From: Peptococcaceae bacterium
GTDB taxonomy: Bacteria > Bacillota > Peptococcia > Peptococcales > Peptococcaceae
Length of the DNA stretch: 6,466 nucleotides
Assembly: GCA_900759105.1 (NCBI GenBank)
Contig: CAAETY010000062.1
Coordinates: 1-6,466, forward strand
Direction of reading: 5' to 3'
Below the pieces are notes generated by a model. The model made no database searches. It saw nothing but the letters and a program-made list of their open reading frames with translations, and was not told the origin of the DNA. Position 1 is the first letter of the stretch, and each line of letters begins with the position of its first letter. Below, piece by piece: positions 5,252 through 6,466 of this stretch. The position numbers were made by a program, and so were the translations under genes.

Positions 5252-6217
5252 ATGGCACAACAAACAGATTTTGAAATCTTTGAAGGCACCTTGGAGCAAT
5301 ACCTTGGCGATGAAGAAAAAGTTGTCATTCCTGATGGCGTTACTGCCATTGGTGTGGATGCATTCCGTCGCTCCTATGGCGTCGTGGAAGTCGTCATCCC
5401 GGATAGCGTACAATCAATTGGCGAAGGCGCCTTTGCAGACTGCATGGACCTAACCACCATCAACATTCCGGACGGCGTTACAAGCCTCGCTTGTGTATTT
5501 GAAGGCTGCAGCAGCCTTGTAAACATCAAGCTTCCCGAAAGCGTGACTGACCTTGAAGAAGCCTTTGTCGATTGCGAAAGCCTAACCACATTGACCCTAC
5601 CAAAAGGTGTGATCAATACCGACTATACCTTCCGTGGGTGCACAAGCTTAATCAGTGTCACCATTCCGGACGGCGTTGCGACATTGGGTGATGCCATCTT
5701 TATGGATTGCGACAGCCTTGCCTTTATCGAAATACCAAAAAGCGTTACCGCCATCGGAAACGACGCCTTCAAAAACTGCAGCTCACTGGAAAGCGTTAAA
5801 ATCAAAGGCCAACCATCCTTGGGCATGCGCGTGTTTAGAAACTGCCTTGTTTTGAAACGCGTAGAAGCACCAAAAGCATGGCTCGAAGCCCATGTGGACA
5901 ACGCCGAAGAAGCCAGCGACCTGAGCGCAGACCATATTGTTAACAACCCTCGCATCGGCGGCTGCTACATCGCCACCGCTGTGTATGGCTCTTACGACTG
6001 CCCACAAGTGTGGGTGCTCCGCCGCTATCGCGACAACACCCTCGTAAGTCACAAGCTCGGTAGAGTCTTTATCAGAGCATACTACTTACTAAGCCCCCAC
6101 TTAGTAAAATGGTTCGGTAAAAAACAATGGTTTACAAACCTGAGCCGAAAAATGCTCGACCGCAAAATTGCCACTCTCAAAGCCCGCGGCGTAAAAGACA
6201 GCGCCTACGTGGACTAA
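5252..6217 (+). CDS. BspA-like leucine-rich repeat protein with C-terminal CFI-box domain
   Basis: A 321-residue protein in three parts. Residues 1-23 (FEIFEGTLEQYLGDEEK) form the cap common to BspA-like LRR_5 proteins. Residues 24-203 carry eight repeats of 22-23 residues built on IPDGVTxIGxxAFxxCxSLxx. Seven of the eight have the repeat Cys (64, 86, 108, 130, 153, 176, 198). After an acidic, helical linker (about 208-230) comes a CFI-box-CTERM domain from Cys238: CYIATAVYGSYD, then VLRRYRD, then LGRVFIRAYYLLSP and a basic end. This domain is known from the C-termini of diverse bacterial proteins; its function is undefined. BspA-like repeats usually mediate surface binding, but there is no signal peptide, lipobox or LPXTG here, so the protein is probably cytoplasmic or exported by a non-Sec route. 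Residues 273-288 are moderately hydrophobic but too broken for a sure membrane helix. AAAGGAG at 5236-5242 sets the start. Monocistronic with its own promoter; an IS end lies 43 bp downstream. Confidence 0.93.
   Translation: MAQQTDFEIFEGTLEQYLGDEEKVVIPDGVTAIGVDAFRRSYGVVEVVIPDSVQSIGEGAFADCMDLTTINIPDGVTSLACVFEGCSSLVNIKLPESVTDLEEAFVDCESLTTLTLPKGVINTDYTFRGCTSLISVTIPDGVATLGDAIFMDCDSLAFIEIPKSVTAIGNDAFKNCSSLESVKIKGQPSLGMRVFRNCLVLKRVEAPKAWLEAHVDNAEEASDLSADHIVNNPRIGGCYIATAVYGSYDCPQVWVLRRYRDNTLVSHKLGRVFIRAYYLLSPHLVKWFGKKQWFTNLSRKMLDRKIATLKARGVKDSAYVD
5321..5860 (+). repeat. eight tandem LRR_5 repeats (protein level)
   Basis: Repeat starts are at residues 24, 47, 70, 92, 114, 136, 159 and 182 of the LRR protein. 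Units are 23, 23, 22, 22, 22, 23, 23 and 22 residues. The DNA is well diverged between units, so this is an old protein repeat and not a recent tandem duplication. The first unit lacks the Cys (RRSYGVVE), and the last has lost the IP of its strand (VKIKGQPSLG), as expected of end units. Confidence 0.88.
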
Positions 6218-6231
6218 AAACCTCTCCATAC

Positions 6232-6250
6232 AAAAACAGCCCTCCACATG
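6232..6250 (+). other. probable 5' half of a terminator severed by IS insertion
   Basis: The sequence AAAAACAGCCCTCCACATG has the look of the A-tract plus 5' arm of a bidirectional intrinsic terminator, located 14 bases after the LRR stop codon. No complementary arm (such as GGAGGGCTG followed by T) occurs before the IS end begins at 6261, nor in the rest of the window. Inferred to be the remaining half of the native LRR terminator. Confidence 0.4.
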
Positions 6251-6260
6251 ATCGTCTCAT

Positions 6261-6285
6261 TGTAGTGACCCCAAAAAGTTAGACC
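6261..6285. repeat. terminal inverted repeat of the IS3-family element
   Basis: It starts with TG and includes TGACCCCAAAAAGTTAGAC, typical of IS150-like ends. The bases just outside are CAT (6258-6260), the possible 3-bp target duplication. The partner end is not within the window. Confidence 0.8.
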
Positions 6286-6291
6286 TTAAAG

Positions 6292-6323
6292 AGAAGCAGA
6301 AACATTCTTGCTTCTTTTTTTTT
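6292..6323 (+). terminator. hairpin with T9 tract inside the IS end
   Basis: AGAAGCA (6292-6298) pairs with TGCTTCT (6309-6315), optionally extended by a G-U pair, and is followed by nine T (6315-6323). It reads as an intrinsic terminator on the plus strand. It would insulate the transposase from outside transcription by making antisense or incoming transcripts stop, and it can now end the LRR transcript about 75 bases past its stop codon. Confidence 0.72.
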
Positions 6324-6381
6324 ATGCAGTATTTTCAAGTCTATATTGAACCGGACTTTTCCAACTCAATTTTGGTCCTAT
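6322..6381 (-). pseudogene. IS3-family transposase (OrfB) C-terminal fragment
   Basis: The minus strand encodes IGPKLSWKSPVQYRLENTA then TAA (6322-6324). The core KLxWKSPVQYR matches the conserved end of IS3-family OrfB integrase-type transposases, where it normally follows a YNxxR motif. Upstream of codon ATA (6379-6381) the frame continues as VLNLD with no YN motif and reaches a TAA at 6400-6402. The gene is therefore cut at about 6381, leaving 19 codons and no DDE catalytic residues. Confidence 0.8.
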
Positions 6382-6466
6382 GTCAAGATTTAGTACAAGT
6401 TAAAATGAGAAATTTCCCCCATTTTAACCTGTCAGAAGCTCAGCCTCATTGTGCGTTCTTTCATAC
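6381..6466. mobile_element. possible terminus of a second mobile element
   Basis: Sequence unlike the IS3 transposase begins abruptly with TGTCAAGATT at 6381, exactly where the OrfB reading frame breaks. It starts with TGT and contains an inverted repeat within the first 50 bases, features seen at ends of some IS families, including IS21-like ones. No coding signature is visible in the 86 bases present, and the window ends inside it. Family not determined. Confidence 0.35.
6399..6428. repeat. perfect 9-bp inverted repeat with 12-base loop
   Basis: GTTAAAATG (6399-6407) and CATTTTAAC (6420-6428) are exact reverse complements around AGAAATTTCCCC. There is no T tract on either side, so it is not a standard intrinsic terminator. 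It lies 18 bases inside the candidate second-element boundary and may be a transposase-binding site or a regulatory hairpin. Confidence 0.7.

Larger units (their letters stand above)
6261..6380 (-). mobile_element. terminal part of an IS3-family (IS150-like) insertion sequence
   Basis: The outer end is TGTAGTGACCCCAAAAAGTT followed by AGACC (6261-6285), the characteristic terminal inverted repeat type of IS150-group IS3 elements. Inside it, on the minus strand, lie the last codons of the transposase gene, correctly oriented with the stop codon facing the IS end. So this is the 3' (right) end of the element. About 120 bp are recognisable before unrelated sequence begins at about 6381. Confidence 0.85.

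Noticed and set aside
5321..5860. Periodic 66-69 base pattern as a possible CRISPR or DNA tandem array
   Set aside because: Periodicity is at protein level, units are diverged in DNA and lie inside one continuous reading frame; no repeat-spacer structure.
5374..5955. Two minus-strand open frames (80 and 110 codons) opposite the LRR gene
   Set aside because: Their repetitive Ser/Pro/Met-rich sequence is the reverse image of the LRR repeats; no start signals.
6405..6466. Open plus-strand frame starting MRNFPHFNLSEAQ at the window end
   Set aside because: No ribosome binding site, the start lies within the inverted repeat, and only about 20 codons are visible; chance is likely.

Overview
The window looks like chromosomal DNA of a low-to-moderate G+C anaerobic Bacillota (Firmicutes). 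The reasons are strong AAGGAGG-type ribosome binding sites, consensus sigma-70/SigA promoters, an Rrf2 regulator with a Firmicutes-style cysteine cluster, a YtzG/RsuA-like pseudouridine synthase, and a BspA-type leucine-rich repeat protein. Negativicutes or Clostridia are both plausible; the sequence alone does not let me choose.

Left part (1-708): a minus-strand tRNA-Lys(CTT) has its own perfect consensus promoter. Just upstream of that promoter lies the terminator of a minus-strand 106-residue gene of unknown function. The 184-bp divergent region holds a promoter for that gene, a promoter for the rightward operon, and a candidate operator for the Rrf2 regulator. An 8-mer, TATACTAG, occurs near both start sites.

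Middle (709-5054): a rightward five-gene operon runs from one promoter region to one strong intrinsic terminator. It encodes an Rrf2/IscR-like regulator, a CorC/HlyC (DUF21-CBS-CorC_HlyC) membrane protein, an RsuA-type 16S rRNA pseudouridine synthase, an HAD-IB phosphatase fused to a C-terminal four-helix membrane domain, and a short-chain dehydrogenase/reductase. Spacing is tight: 27 bp, 14 bp, then overlaps of 14 bp and 4 bp. The last two genes are translationally coupled and may act as an enzyme pair on an unidentified substrate.

Right part (5055-6466): a near-consensus promoter drives a single gene for an eight-repeat leucine-rich protein that lacks a signal peptide and ends in a CFI-box-CTERM domain. 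This is the least understood protein here. Only 43 bp after its stop codon an IS3-family (IS150-like) terminal repeat begins. The insertion appears to have cut the gene's native terminator in half, and the IS end brings a replacement hairpin. The IS3-family transposase is itself reduced to its last 19 codons and abuts foreign sequence starting TGTCAAGATT, probably a second mobile element.
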